Assembly: GCA_023390115.1 (NCBI GenBank)
Contig: JAEWDM010000040.1
Location: 124,001-188,000, forward strand
Direction of reading: 5' to 3'
DNA: 64,000 bases
Origin: Bacillota bacterium
GTDB taxonomy: Bacteria; Bacillota; Clostridia; Acetivibrionales; DSM-27016
The position numbers and the translations under genes are program-made. This document shows, piece by piece, positions 8,551-16,971 of the stretch (the stretch's first letter is position 1; every line of letters begins with the position of its first letter). The notes beneath the pieces were generated by a model. It saw nothing but the letters and a program-made list of their open reading frames with translations. It was not told where the DNA came from and searched no databases.

Positions 8551-9117
8551 ATGAGTATTTATGAGATTATTCTTCAACGAAGAACAATTAGGAGATATAA
8601 GCAAAGAAAAATTGATAGGGACATCTTGAAAAAGTTGATTAATGCTGCGAGGCATGCTGCATCTGCTGCAAACCTTCAACCTTTAAAATATATAATTATA
8701 GATGACCCGGAGACTGTAAACAAAATTTTTGAAAATGTGAAATGGGCTGTTTATATTTATCCTGAAGGTACACCAAAGGAAGATGAAAAACCGGCTGCTT
8801 TCATTGCCGTGCTTATTGACAAAGAGATTAAAAGTACAGGATATGAACTTTTAGATGTGGGACTTGCTGTTCAAAACATATTTCTTACTGCTTGTGAAGA
8901 AGGAATTGGGACTTGCTTACTGGCTGCTATAAATAGGGAAAAAATAATTTCGACTCTAAGCATTCCTGAGAATTATACTTTAAATTCATTGATAGCACTT
9001 GGATATGCCGATGAAAAACCCATTGCTGAGGAATGTGAAGATTCAATCAAATATTATAAAGATCAAGATGGAACATTGCATGTTCCTAAGAGAAAATTAG
9101 AAGATATAATCCTTTAA
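8551..9117 (+). CDS. Nitroreductase-family flavoprotein
   Basis: This 188-residue FMN oxidoreductase begins MSIYEIILQRRTIRRYKQ, the usual nitroreductase start with a phosphate-binding RRTIRRY patch, and has SAANLQPLKYIIIDD next. The central GIGTCLLAAINREK region is the usual FMN-contact segment. Such enzymes use NAD(P)H to reduce quinones, enones or nitro groups, and some dehydrogenate azolines. In this cluster, reduction of a ring or side-chain C=C is a reasonable guess but is not shown. A GGAGG site lies 7 bases upstream and the gap after the ThDP enzyme is 17 bases, so it belongs to the operon. Confidence 0.85.
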   Translation: MSIYEIILQRRTIRRYKQRKIDRDILKKLINAARHAASAANLQPLKYIIIDDPETVNKIFENVKWAVYIYPEGTPKEDEKPAAFIAVLIDKEIKSTGYELLDVGLAVQNIFLTACEEGIGTCLLAAINREKIISTLSIPENYTLNSLIALGYADEKPIAEECEDSIKYYKDQDGTLHVPKRKLEDIIL

Positions 9118-9172
9118 GAACTTTAGTATAAATAATGATAATTTATATATAGAAAGCTGAGGGAATATTGCA

Positions 9173-10327
9173 ATGGAATACTTTTTAAGTGAAGAACAAT
9201 TGATGATAAAAGAACTTACAAAAAAAATTGCAAAAGAAAAGATTGCACCCATAGCACAAAAATATGATGAAGACCAGGCTTTTCCACATGAAGCAATAAA
9301 GATACTTGCAGATTCAGATATCTGTGGAGTTTATATAGAAGAGAAATATGGTGGGTTAGGTGGAGGCATATTAGAGATGTCACTTGTTGTGGAGGAACTG
9401 AGCAAAGCATGTGGAGGCATAGCTCTTTCCTTTGCCGGCACTGCCCTTGGAGCCTTTCCAATAGTTCTCTTTTGTTCTGATGAACAAAAAAAGAAATACC
9501 TTCCGGAAATAGCATCCGGCAAGAAACTTGCGGCATTTGGTTTAACTGAAGCAAATGCAGGTAGCGATGCGGCAGGCATTCAGACTTCAGCAGCTTTAGA
9601 TGGAAACGAGTATGTCCTAAATGGTACAAAACAGTGGATTACCAATGGAGGAGAGGCGGATATATATACAGTCATCGCATGCACAAACAGGCAAAAAGGT
9701 GCAAGAGGCTTTTCTGCATTTATAGTCGAAAAAGGCACACCTGGGTTTTCTTTTGGGAAAAAAGAAAACAAAATGGGTATTAGAGCGTCAACAACAAGAG
9801 AGCTAGTATTTGATAATTGCAGAATACCGAAAGAAAACCTTTTATCAAAAGAAGGAATGGGTTTTATTGTAGCGATGAAAACACTGGATAGGACAAGGCC
9901 AGGGGTTGCAGCACAGGCATTAGGAATTGCACAGGGAGCTTTTAATGAAGCTCTGGTATATTCAAAGGAAAGGGTTCAATTTGGACAGCCTATATCTTCC
10001 TTTCAGGCTGTTCAACACATGCTTGCTGATATGGCTATACAAATAGAGGCGGCAAGGTGTTTAGTTTATCAAACATGCAGACATATAGACAGTGGGGTCA
10101 AGGATATATCTAAGGAATCTGCAATGGCAAAAGTCATGGCTTCTGATGTAGCTATGAAAGTAACTGTGGATGCAGTTCAAATTCTAGGCGGTTATGGATA
10201 TATGAAGGAATACCCTGTTGAGAAAATGATGAGAGATGCCAAAATTACTCAGATTTATGAAGGTACGAACCAGATCCAAAGAAATGTTATTGCACTTGAA
10301 TTGATAAAGGAACTTTCAAGAAGATAA
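9173..10327 (+). CDS. Acyl-CoA dehydrogenase, butyryl-CoA-dehydrogenase type
   Basis: This 384-residue acyl-CoA dehydrogenase has all canonical features. The flavin and substrate loops are GLTEANAGSDAAG and QWITNGGEADIY, the tetramer segment is RVQFGQPISSFQAVQHMLADM, and the catalytic base is Glu363 in QIYEGTNQIQRN. It resembles clostridial short-chain (Bcd-like) enzymes. It is the last intact gene of the accessory cluster, and its canonical base contrasts with the first dehydrogenase at 4278-5429, so the two probably act on different acyl-CoAs or in different directions. Electrons would pass through EtfAB at the start of the operon. Confidence 0.9.
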   Translation: MEYFLSEEQLMIKELTKKIAKEKIAPIAQKYDEDQAFPHEAIKILADSDICGVYIEEKYGGLGGGILEMSLVVEELSKACGGIALSFAGTALGAFPIVLFCSDEQKKKYLPEIASGKKLAAFGLTEANAGSDAAGIQTSAALDGNEYVLNGTKQWITNGGEADIYTVIACTNRQKGARGFSAFIVEKGTPGFSFGKKENKMGIRASTTRELVFDNCRIPKENLLSKEGMGFIVAMKTLDRTRPGVAAQALGIAQGAFNEALVYSKERVQFGQPISSFQAVQHMLADMAIQIEAARCLVYQTCRHIDSGVKDISKESAMAKVMASDVAMKVTVDAVQILGGYGYMKEYPVEKMMRDAKITQIYEGTNQIQRNVIALELIKELSRR

Positions 10328-10339
10328 TGGTAGCTACAT

Positions 10340-10537
10340 ATGGATAAAGCTATTTATATGTCACAGATTTGCCTTGCAAAGCATAAGCAGTTTGGCGTAT
10401 CAGGTGAACAAACAAATGTTGAACAAATGAGCCTTTTCAACGAAGCAGAAGTGAACGCCAATTTGGCAGCCTTCCAAACAGGTAAGGCACCAAATTGGCG
10501 CGTATGGTATAGGACGGAATTTAAGAAACAGGCTTAA
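10340..10537 (+). pseudogene. IS66-family transposase remnant
   Basis: A 65-codon frame whose residues 6-43 (about 10355-10469) look like the N-terminal region of IS66-type TnpC: KHKQFGV followed by EQMSLFNEAEVNA. The coiled coil before it and the whole catalytic domain are missing. The tail after residue 44 is unrelated and runs into the 3' end of the opposite-strand gene. I read it as a deletion scar of an insertion sequence at the edge of the accessory cluster, not a working gene. No terminal inverted repeats were found. Confidence 0.6.
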
Positions 10538-13379
10538 ACTCGTATGTTATAGTGCTTCCATTGACTGTTACTAAGACATATTTGGCGGCCGAGGTATCCT
10601 TTGAAGTGATACCTTCAGTATCGTAGCCTGCAGTGCTTATATATTTAATGCCGTTCTCCATATAGCTTGTATTTTTATTGCCCTCAAAAAATACCCATAT
10701 ATTTTTTTTGCTTTTTTTCTTATAGCCTGTAAGCGTATCTTTAAATAGCTTCGATTCCAGATTGTCACTAAAGGTTTCGGGGGAACCGGCAAGAAAGATA
10801 AAGACGTTGCTTCCCTTTGCCTCATCCAACTGCTTTAAGAACCAGCCCCACTGGTTTGCTTCTGTTTTTCTAAGGCCGCCCTTTCCCATAGCCAGTTGTA
10901 TAAACCTGCTGTTGGCCACATCAAAGGATTTATAATCCGAGTATGTGGCTACAAAAGGCTTTTTTAAAGACTTAGCTGCGGCATGAGGACTGCCGCCCAC
11001 GAATGCGCCCGCATCCAGGGAGCTGTTTATCCTGCTTGCCAGCTTTGTGACAAGAGATCTTTCAACATCGGTTTTGGGCTCATAGGGCTGGCCGAAGACT
11101 CCAAACCTGAAGGAGGTATTGCTCTTTTTAAAGGTGACGCTCTTGTTTGACTCATCTACAGGTACGGTATCCTTTGGTATTTTGGTGGTGTCAATAGCGG
11201 GATATGAAGATGCAACTGCCGCCAGGTCATCCACGTATATGCACCCGGAATCGGTTACAGGGTTTGGCTGTACTACATATACTCTTACAAGGGAGGACGG
11301 CGAAGAGATATCTGAGAGAGAGGCCTCTACGTATTTCCATCCCGTCCAGTCAAGAGCCTTGTTGAAATATACTATATGCTCGGTTCCTTTGGAATCAGTT
11401 ACTCTTGCCGCAAGCCAGTTAGGGCTTTCATGGTCGGTATAAACCCACATACCCAACTTTTTTGTATCGGACGGAAGCGTAAGACCTTTTTCACCAAGCA
11501 CCATAAAGGCTGCGCGGCTTCCCAGCTCAACATTTGAGAAGTCATATGACAGCTTGCCGGACGTATTTCCCGAATGCTTCTGCTCCGAGGACAGCTCATA
11601 GCCTCCCGGCACATCGAGAGGATATGAAATAAAGCTGTTCTTCGAATCCTCAAAGCCGTCCAGCACAGTTGACGTTTCCTTTTCCACCGCCAGGCCGCAG
11701 TATGCACTGGTATTTCCCAGATAGGCCTTAATATAGCCCGAGCCCGACTTTTTAGCAGTAAAGACACCATCTTTGATTATGCCTAATTCATCTCTTATAT
11801 ACCACTGTACGTCATGGGGCATAATTTTTGCCGAATATCCGTTTTTATTTATGCCGCTCAGTGAAAAGGTATATGAGCCGCTAAGAGACAGATTTAATGA
11901 GGTCTTACTTAAAGTGATCTTTACAGGAGAGCTTAGGCTGGTTATATCCAGCTCCTTGGATATTTCCCCTATAGACGCTTTTACCTTTCCCGGTCCTACC
12001 GAAGAGGGGTAAAATATGTTTCCTTTAAATATTCCCTCTATACCCGACACACTCCACTTTATATCCTCACTGTTTATTTCAACAGGGTTGAAATACTCAT
12101 CATGGCCTCTTACCGTAAATATTCTGGATGTATTTATAAACACATTGTCGTCTGCCGTCTCCACTATAAGTCCTGCAAGCTCCGATTCAGGGGCAGTGGA
12201 AAACACACCTACAGCATTTTCTATTCTTCTCTGTGAGCTGTCTGAGGGAGTGTTTACAACCTTAAGAATATCAGTCCCCGGTGTTCTGGCCACTGCCGTG
12301 GTGGAGCCTCCTCCGTCAAGATTTATTGCGTCGGTTGCTCCCAGCTCCTGCATCAACTGTGCAAGCTCCTTTATAGTCATGCCTATGCTGCCTGCCTGCC
12401 TGCCGTCCACTGTAACAAGAAGCAGCTCCTTTCCGTCCTTTGTGCTTCCTATAGCCGTACGGGGCTGGCGTGTAGCTCCCGAAACCTGAGAATAGTGGGC
12501 AAAATAGGTGGGAATATTACCGTCTCTTATAAGAAGAGTACCTCCGGTTACAGACATTTGCAGGTTGCTTATATCGGGGCTGCTTGCTATGTTTAAGTTT
12601 ACTTCATCCCCCACCTTAAAATTATCCAGCAAAAGCTGTGTTCCTTCATATCGGGTAACTACGGCGTATCCGTTTTGAGGCATGGAGGCAGCGGGCTGAT
12701 TCTGGCGTATTTCAGCTACTTTGCCGTCCACAACTATCATTTCCGTTAAATACTCATACTTTGCAGGGGAGTCTGTACCTATAGTTTGCTTGCTCCATCT
12801 GCCGTCTATCACAGTGAGCTTGTTTGAGCCGTCATATGGCTTATTGAATTTATGTATGGGTATGGAGTTGCCATTGGGAGCAATAAGCTCCATGTTTATT
12901 TTCCAATAATTATACAGAACCTCATTGAGATTATTTAATGAAAAGCTTGCCATAAGGCTGTCTGCCTGATCATAAGTGTTTGAAGCTGCGGCTATAGTAC
13001 CTGACTCAATATATGTACCTATGGGAGTCTTATACGTCCAATCGAAGAATCCTCCGTTAATGGCTGCCACTGCTCCCTTTGACTTTGCTATAGACTGTGT
13101 TGTAGCCAGAACCTGTATGGATTCGGGACTCATCATTGTGTCCACCCTTATATTGGGGTTCGAGGGGTCTACTCTGATGACGTTTATGCTCAGCCAGCCA
13201 TCGGTAGTAAAACGGGTTATTTTTTCCAGCGTTGCACCCGATGTAATGTTTGTCTTGCCTGAGCTTGACTGCAAAATAGTGCTTGAGCCGGCGGCCCTTA
13301 CCGGACTTAACGGACAAAGGGCAATAAATGCCAATACCACGGCCAGTGTGGCTATCAGACTTTTTCTTATGTACAACAT
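10521..13379 (-). CDS. Secreted phosphodiester glycosidase (NAGPA domain) multidomain protein
   Basis: The start at 13379 (MLYIRKSLIATLAVVL) follows GGAGGTAAAA and gives a clean signal peptide ending near VRAAG, so a longer frame starting at 13439 is rejected. The 952-residue protein carries a phosphodiester glycosidase domain (NAGPA, PF09992) with GGFFDWTYKTPIGTY, a TVDGRQAGSIGMTIKELA segment and INLDGGGSTT. Ig-like repeats, a carbohydrate-binding-like beta-sandwich (DGFEDSKNSF onward) and a C-terminal region resembling a degenerate calcineurin-type phosphoesterase follow. It probably acts on cell-wall or exopolysaccharide phosphodiesters outside the cell. Its 3' end overlaps the IS66 scar on the other strand. 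Confidence 0.85.
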   Translation of the reverse strand: MLYIRKSLIATLAVVLAFIALCPLSPVRAAGSSTILQSSSGKTNITSGATLEKITRFTTDGWLSINVIRVDPSNPNIRVDTMMSPESIQVLATTQSIAKSKGAVAAINGGFFDWTYKTPIGTYIESGTIAAASNTYDQADSLMASFSLNNLNEVLYNYWKINMELIAPNGNSIPIHKFNKPYDGSNKLTVIDGRWSKQTIGTDSPAKYEYLTEMIVVDGKVAEIRQNQPAASMPQNGYAVVTRYEGTQLLLDNFKVGDEVNLNIASSPDISNLQMSVTGGTLLIRDGNIPTYFAHYSQVSGATRQPRTAIGSTKDGKELLLVTVDGRQAGSIGMTIKELAQLMQELGATDAINLDGGGSTTAVARTPGTDILKVVNTPSDSSQRRIENAVGVFSTAPESELAGLIVETADDNVFINTSRIFTVRGHDEYFNPVEINSEDIKWSVSGIEGIFKGNIFYPSSVGPGKVKASIGEISKELDITSLSSPVKITLSKTSLNLSLSGSYTFSLSGINKNGYSAKIMPHDVQWYIRDELGIIKDGVFTAKKSGSGYIKAYLGNTSAYCGLAVEKETSTVLDGFEDSKNSFISYPLDVPGGYELSSEQKHSGNTSGKLSYDFSNVELGSRAAFMVLGEKGLTLPSDTKKLGMWVYTDHESPNWLAARVTDSKGTEHIVYFNKALDWTGWKYVEASLSDISSPSSLVRVYVVQPNPVTDSGCIYVDDLAAVASSYPAIDTTKIPKDTVPVDESNKSVTFKKSNTSFRFGVFGQPYEPKTDVERSLVTKLASRINSSLDAGAFVGGSPHAAAKSLKKPFVATYSDYKSFDVANSRFIQLAMGKGGLRKTEANQWGWFLKQLDEAKGSNVFIFLAGSPETFSDNLESKLFKDTLTGYKKKSKKNIWVFFEGNKNTSYMENGIKYISTAGYDTEGITSKDTSAAKYVLVTVNGSTITYEFKPVS

Positions 13380-13425
13380 TTTTACCTCCAAACTTATAGA
13401 ACTTATTTTCGGAAGGCCTCCGCTG

Positions 13426-13533
13426 ATGCTTTTTAACACAACAATTTTTTAGCATATGAAGTGTTAAAAAGCATAAGGTACAAGTACCAGGTGCCCTGTC
13501 TGCCAGAGATAAATTCCGTTGCAGGGCACTAGT
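13426..13533 (-). repeat. Dispersed structured repeat, copy 1
   Basis: Read on the minus strand, the element begins ACTAGTGCCCTGCAACGGAA, contains a GTGCCCTG/CAGGGCAC stem and ends in a 14-bp perfect inverted repeat (13426-13439 with 13461-13474, core GCTTTTTAACAC). A related sequence with the same start and the same GCTTTTTAACACTT block is at 62448-62543. It lies in the leader of the phosphodiester glycosidase gene. It could be a MITE-like repeat or a structured leader RNA. Confidence 0.5.
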
Positions 13534-13768
13534 TTACATAATGCAAATGACTTCCTTCTTTTATTATAAGACATATATATTAGACGTATCAAGTTACCGT
13601 TTTGTTACAAAAAAAAGGTTAATTTGCGTAAAAAATTTAAAAATATTTTAAAGCTTCAGGCTGTGAAATACCAGTCACCTTAAGACTGCATATGGCAATA
13701 AAACGAATTGCGGAGACGAATAGTTAAGATATGCGGATATAAATGCGTTTAAGTACAGCTTTTATCAA

Positions 13769-13797
13769 TTGCATATACAGGGCTGTTATAGTAAAAT
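13769..13797 (+). promoter_or_regulatory. Promoter for tRNA-Pro
   Basis: TTGCAT (13769-13774) and TAAAAT (13792-13797) are 17 bases apart, ending 19 bases before the tRNA. The rest of 13534-13768 is AT-rich with no gene seen. Confidence 0.45.
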
Positions 13798-13816
13798 ATT
13801 CTTTGCGTTAAATTAT

Positions 13817-13892
13817 CGGGGTGTGGCGAAGTTGGTATCGCGCGTGGTTTGGGACCATGAGGCCCAGAGTTCGAGTCTCTGCACTCCGACCA
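13817..13892 (+). tRNA. tRNA-Pro (anticodon TGG)
   Basis: A complete cloverleaf: acceptor CGGGGTG pairs with CACTCCG, the anticodon loop is TTTGGGA with TGG, the T loop is TTCGAGT, and CCA is encoded at 13890-13892. A Rho-independent terminator follows. Confidence 0.93.
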
Positions 13893-13897
13893 GTGAG

Positions 13898-13933
13898 ACA
13901 ACAATCGGATTTATTCCGGTTGTTGTTTTTTAT
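13898..13933 (+). terminator. Rho-independent terminator after tRNA-Pro
   Basis: ACAACAATCGG pairs with CCGGTTGTTGT across a 7-base loop and is followed by a run of T. Confidence 0.85.
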
Positions 13934-13984
13934 TATGTATAAGCTGCTTTGAAGCTTAAAAAATTAGCGGGTGAAGGAAACAAA

Positions 13985-14692
13985 ATGACAAAGGAATATG
14001 AAGTTATTTACGGTCAAAAAGGAATAAGCATGGAAAATGAAAGCTCTCTCCACAAGTCCGTAAAGGAAAGCTACGGAGCCTATGGAGGGAAAGTTGAGGC
14101 CAGGATAGACGGCTTTATAGTTGATGCGGTAAAAAACGACCTGTTAATAGAAGTCCAGACAGGAAATTTTGCTTCAATAAGGGACAAGCTGAAAAGACTT
14201 GTAAAGGAGCATAAGGTAAGGCTGGTATATCCTGTTGCAGAGGAAAAGCTTATAACACGCATATCTGCTGAGGGTGAAGTAATAAATACAAGAAAATCAC
14301 CGCGCAGGGGAAGAATTACAGACATTTTTAATGAGCTTATAAGGTTTCCTGAGCTGGTAAATAACGATAATTTTACTATAGAGGTATTGATGTCAAGGGT
14401 TGAGGAAATAAGATGCGATGATGGGAAGGGAAGCTGGAGGAGAAAGGGAGTAAGCATAAAAGACAGAAGGCTTGTAGAAATATTTGAGAGCATTGTTTTG
14501 GAGAACAAAAAAGATTTTTCGGAGCTTTTGCCTGAGAGCATAAAGCAGCCGTTTTCCAGCAGAGATGTGGCAATGTGTGAGGGATGCTCGGCAAGTACAG
14601 CTCGTAAAATTGCTTATTGCCTTAAAAAGATGGGAGCATTAAGGGAGTGCGGAAAGAAGGGAAATTTGATTCTTTATGAAACTATAGATTAA
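13985..14692 (+). CDS. Hypothetical protein, possible PD-(D/E)XK-like fold plus winged helix
   Basis: The 235-residue protein starts at 13985 after GAAGGA; an upstream TTG at 13949 has no ribosome site. Residues 38-70 read like a restriction-nuclease core: Asp42 and Asp47 on a strand, then IEVQTG with Glu56 and Gln58, then a helix rich in Lys and Arg. Residues 170-230 look like a winged helix (FSSRDVAMCEGCSASTARKI, then a wing-like GKKGNLILYE). I do not recognise a named family. A DNA-cleaving or DNA-binding role is inference only. It stands alone between tRNA-Pro and the rhomboid gene. Confidence 0.65.
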   Translation: MTKEYEVIYGQKGISMENESSLHKSVKESYGAYGGKVEARIDGFIVDAVKNDLLIEVQTGNFASIRDKLKRLVKEHKVRLVYPVAEEKLITRISAEGEVINTRKSPRRGRITDIFNELIRFPELVNNDNFTIEVLMSRVEEIRCDDGKGSWRRKGVSIKDRRLVEIFESIVLENKKDFSELLPESIKQPFSSRDVAMCEGCSASTARKIAYCLKKMGALRECGKKGNLILYETID

Positions 14693-14818
14693 AATTTCCT
14701 CCCGGGTAATTCCTCATAACGGCAAAATTTGAATTGAAGATTAAAGTATAAATATTTAGGGTGTTTTGATATAATAAACGAATACGGGTCTAAAATGTCA
14801 GACAGGAGCACGTGGATT

Positions 14819-16381
14819 ATGAAGCAAAAATATATAAACCTTTTGCTTGAAAGGCTAATAGACAAAAGAGACTACCTTCCTATGAGGGACCAAAATGGGG
14901 AGATATCAGTAAGAGAAGGAATGGCCGTTGTCGAGAAAAGCTATTTGGGCAATTACATGATTGTAGAAATAATAGACGGAGACAGGCTTAATGAAGAGGA
15001 GCTTACACTTCGGCTTCAGAAAAATAAAAATGTCTTAATGAGCATAGACAGAACGGGCTGCTTCTTTTTTGATGTGATCATTTTTGATTCTATTCCGGAG
15101 GAAAATAAGCTTTCTGCCATAAGAGATGGCCAGTATATGGACGGCAGTCAGAAGAGGGCCCTTTCATGCATTACTGTTAATCTTTCCGAAGGTGCCGTAG
15201 AGAGACAGCACAAGTTTTCATCCCCGTCAAATGAGATTGACAAATTGCTCAAGGCTTGTCTTAAGGAGGATTGGCAAAGCCTTGGGACCACCATAGATCT
15301 TGAGGGGCTGATGCAGAAGAAGCAGGATGAGCTGTCTGTGACCTTTGCTGCCAGGAAGCCTTTTTTTACATATATGCTTATTATTATAAACATCGCAGTG
15401 TCATTGCTGATATACCTTTATGAAAGGCGTACCGGCATAGCCTTCAATGAGCTGCTCAGCAGGTTCGGCGCCAAAAATAATATGCTTATAATGCAGGGAG
15501 AATACTGGAGATTTATTACACCGGTATTTCTGCACGGAGGTGTGCTCCATCTGCTTATCAACTGTTATTCTCTCTATGCAGTAGGGGTATTTGTAGAAAG
15601 ACTCTTCGGACATGCGAAATTTGCCTGCATTTATTTTGCAGGAGGCATACTTGGCAATATAGCAAGCTTTATGTTTTCAATAAGCATGGGAGTAGGGGCA
15701 TCGGGGGCTATTTTTGGATTGATGGGTGCAATGCTTTATTATGGGATGGAATATCCTGCACATTTCAGAAGATATTTCGGGCACAATATAATTACTACAA
15801 TTATTGTAAACATAGTCTACGGGTTTTCCGCTCAGGGAATAGACAACTATGCCCACCTTGGGGGATTGGCAGGAGGGTTCCTTGCTTCGGGAGCCGTTGG
15901 AATAAGCAAAAAAAGATCTGCCTCAAGGGTACCGGGAAGGCTTGTGTTTTTTGTGCTTCTGGCGGCGACGGTGCTTGGAGGCCTGTATTATGGGTTTAAC
16001 AGTACCCAGAATTCTTTTTTGGATAAGATAAATCTTTTTGAGTCCATGGTAAACAATAGCAGGTGGACTGATATAGAAGAGGTTGGAGAGGATATTCTGG
16101 CCACAGGCAGGGCAGATCAAAATATAAAGGTTAATGTCCTTATTTATGTTGTGCAGGCGGAGCTTAATCTGGGAAAATACGATGAGGCTGTCGGGCATGC
16201 GAAAGAAATTTTACCTCTGAATGCGGGATGGGGACATTACACCCTGGGTGTTATATATTTTAATGCACAGCAGTATGAGCTTGCCGAAAAGGAGCTCGTA
16301 GAAGCCAGGAGCTTGAACCCGTCAATAGGAAATATTGACGAAATATTAAATTTAATTAATAAAAACAAAACCGTGGAATAG
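14819..16381 (+). CDS. Rhomboid-family intramembrane serine protease with C-terminal TPR
   Basis: About 520 residues. A soluble N-terminal domain of about 180 residues precedes six or seven membrane segments. The catalytic Ser295 is in GASGAIFGLMGA, His346 is in DNYAHLGGLAGG, and the HGGVLHLLINCYSLY segment gives the oxyanion His and Asn. Two TPR-like helices close the protein (YDEAVGHAKEIL, YELAEKELVEAR). It would cleave membrane proteins within the bilayer. The start at 14819 has AGGAG 10 bases upstream; 14795 is possible but lacks a ribosome site. The layout resembles Bacillus YqgP. Confidence 0.88.
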   Translation: MKQKYINLLLERLIDKRDYLPMRDQNGEISVREGMAVVEKSYLGNYMIVEIIDGDRLNEEELTLRLQKNKNVLMSIDRTGCFFFDVIIFDSIPEENKLSAIRDGQYMDGSQKRALSCITVNLSEGAVERQHKFSSPSNEIDKLLKACLKEDWQSLGTTIDLEGLMQKKQDELSVTFAARKPFFTYMLIIINIAVSLLIYLYERRTGIAFNELLSRFGAKNNMLIMQGEYWRFITPVFLHGGVLHLLINCYSLYAVGVFVERLFGHAKFACIYFAGGILGNIASFMFSISMGVGASGAIFGLMGAMLYYGMEYPAHFRRYFGHNIITTIIVNIVYGFSAQGIDNYAHLGGLAGGFLASGAVGISKKRSASRVPGRLVFFVLLAATVLGGLYYGFNSTQNSFLDKINLFESMVNNSRWTDIEEVGEDILATGRADQNIKVNVLIYVVQAELNLGKYDEAVGHAKEILPLNAGWGHYTLGVIYFNAQQYELAEKELVEARSLNPSIGNIDEILNLINKNKTVE

Positions 16382-16416
16382 AAGCATTTTAAGCTAAAAA
16401 TATTATTTTACAATAC

Positions 16417-16446
16417 TTGACATTAAATCGTTTGCTTTGATATAAT
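16417..16446 (+). promoter_or_regulatory. Sigma-A promoter for the Spo0E-like gene
   Basis: A perfect TTGACA (16417-16422) and TATAAT (16441-16446), separated by 18 bases, lie 55 bases upstream of the gene. Confidence 0.7.
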
Positions 16447-16500
16447 TTTTGTAATCGATCTGAGGGTATATAAAAATTTGCAAATGATGAGGTAGCATTT

Positions 16501-16698
16501 ATGAGAGAGCACGCAGCAATTAATGATGAAATAAGATCGCTTCAGGAGGAAATAAATCTTCTTTTAGGACAAAAAGGATTTATGGAGTACGACAGAATAC
16601 TGTCCTTAAGTCAGAAGCTTGACGAAATTATAAATGAATGGATTAGGATAAGAGGATTTGCACGTCCCGCAAAGCACAGGGAACTAAGGGGAATATAA
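16501..16698 (+). CDS. Spo0E-like aspartyl-phosphate phosphatase
   Basis: This 65-residue two-helix protein carries the Spo0E signature near residues 37-49, SLSQKLDEIINEW (SxxLD followed by I and an aromatic). Members dephosphorylate Spo0A-P and so delay sporulation. The first helix, INDEIRSLQEEINLLLG, fits the family hairpin. It has its own consensus promoter and is monocistronic, with a tRNA promoter starting about 60 bases after the stop. Confidence 0.78.
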   Translation: MREHAAINDEIRSLQEEINLLLGQKGFMEYDRILSLSQKLDEIINEWIRIRGFARPAKHRELRGI

Positions 16699-16756
16699 AC
16701 AGAAAAGTGCTTCATATGTATAGCAAAAATATCGTCCGGAAACATTAAATTTTTTC

Positions 16757-16786
16757 TTGACTTTTCATCAGACTATCGGCTATAAT
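16757..16786 (+). promoter_or_regulatory. Promoter for tRNA-Met/Glu/Val cluster
   Basis: TTGACT (16757-16762) and TATAAT (16781-16786) are 18 bases apart and lie 28 bases before tRNA-Met. Confidence 0.72.
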
Positions 16787-16814
16787 ATAAAAGCGCGTTG
16801 GTTACGTGCATTAT

Positions 16815-16891
16815 GGCGGCGTGGCTCAGTTGGCTAGAGCATGCGGTTCATACCCGCAGGGTCGTTGGTTCAAGTCCAACCGCCGCTACCA
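16815..16891 (+). tRNA. tRNA-Met (anticodon CAT), elongator type
   Basis: Acceptor GGCGGCG pairs with CGCCGCT, the anticodon stem is TGCGG/CCGCA around TTCATAC, and CCA is encoded. The first pair is G-T instead of the C-A mismatch of initiator tRNA, so elongator Met is likely. A lysidine-modified tRNA-Ile2 cannot be fully excluded. Confidence 0.88.
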
Positions 16892-16895
16892 TAAT

Positions 16896-16970
16896 GGCCC
16901 ATTGGTCAAGTGGTTAAGACACCGCCCTTTCACGGCGATAACAGGGGTTCGACTCCCCTATGGGTCACCA
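16896..16970 (+). tRNA. tRNA-Glu (anticodon TTC)
   Basis: Acceptor GGCCCAT pairs with ATGGGTC, the anticodon loop CTTTCAC carries TTC, and CCA is encoded. It lies 4 bases after tRNA-Met in the same transcript. Confidence 0.93.
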
Positions 16971-16971
16971 A

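Noticed and set aside
11119..13452. Several plus-strand frames of 60-160 codons
   Set aside because: They lie antisense to the phosphodiester glycosidase gene, have no ribosome sites and low-complexity translations.
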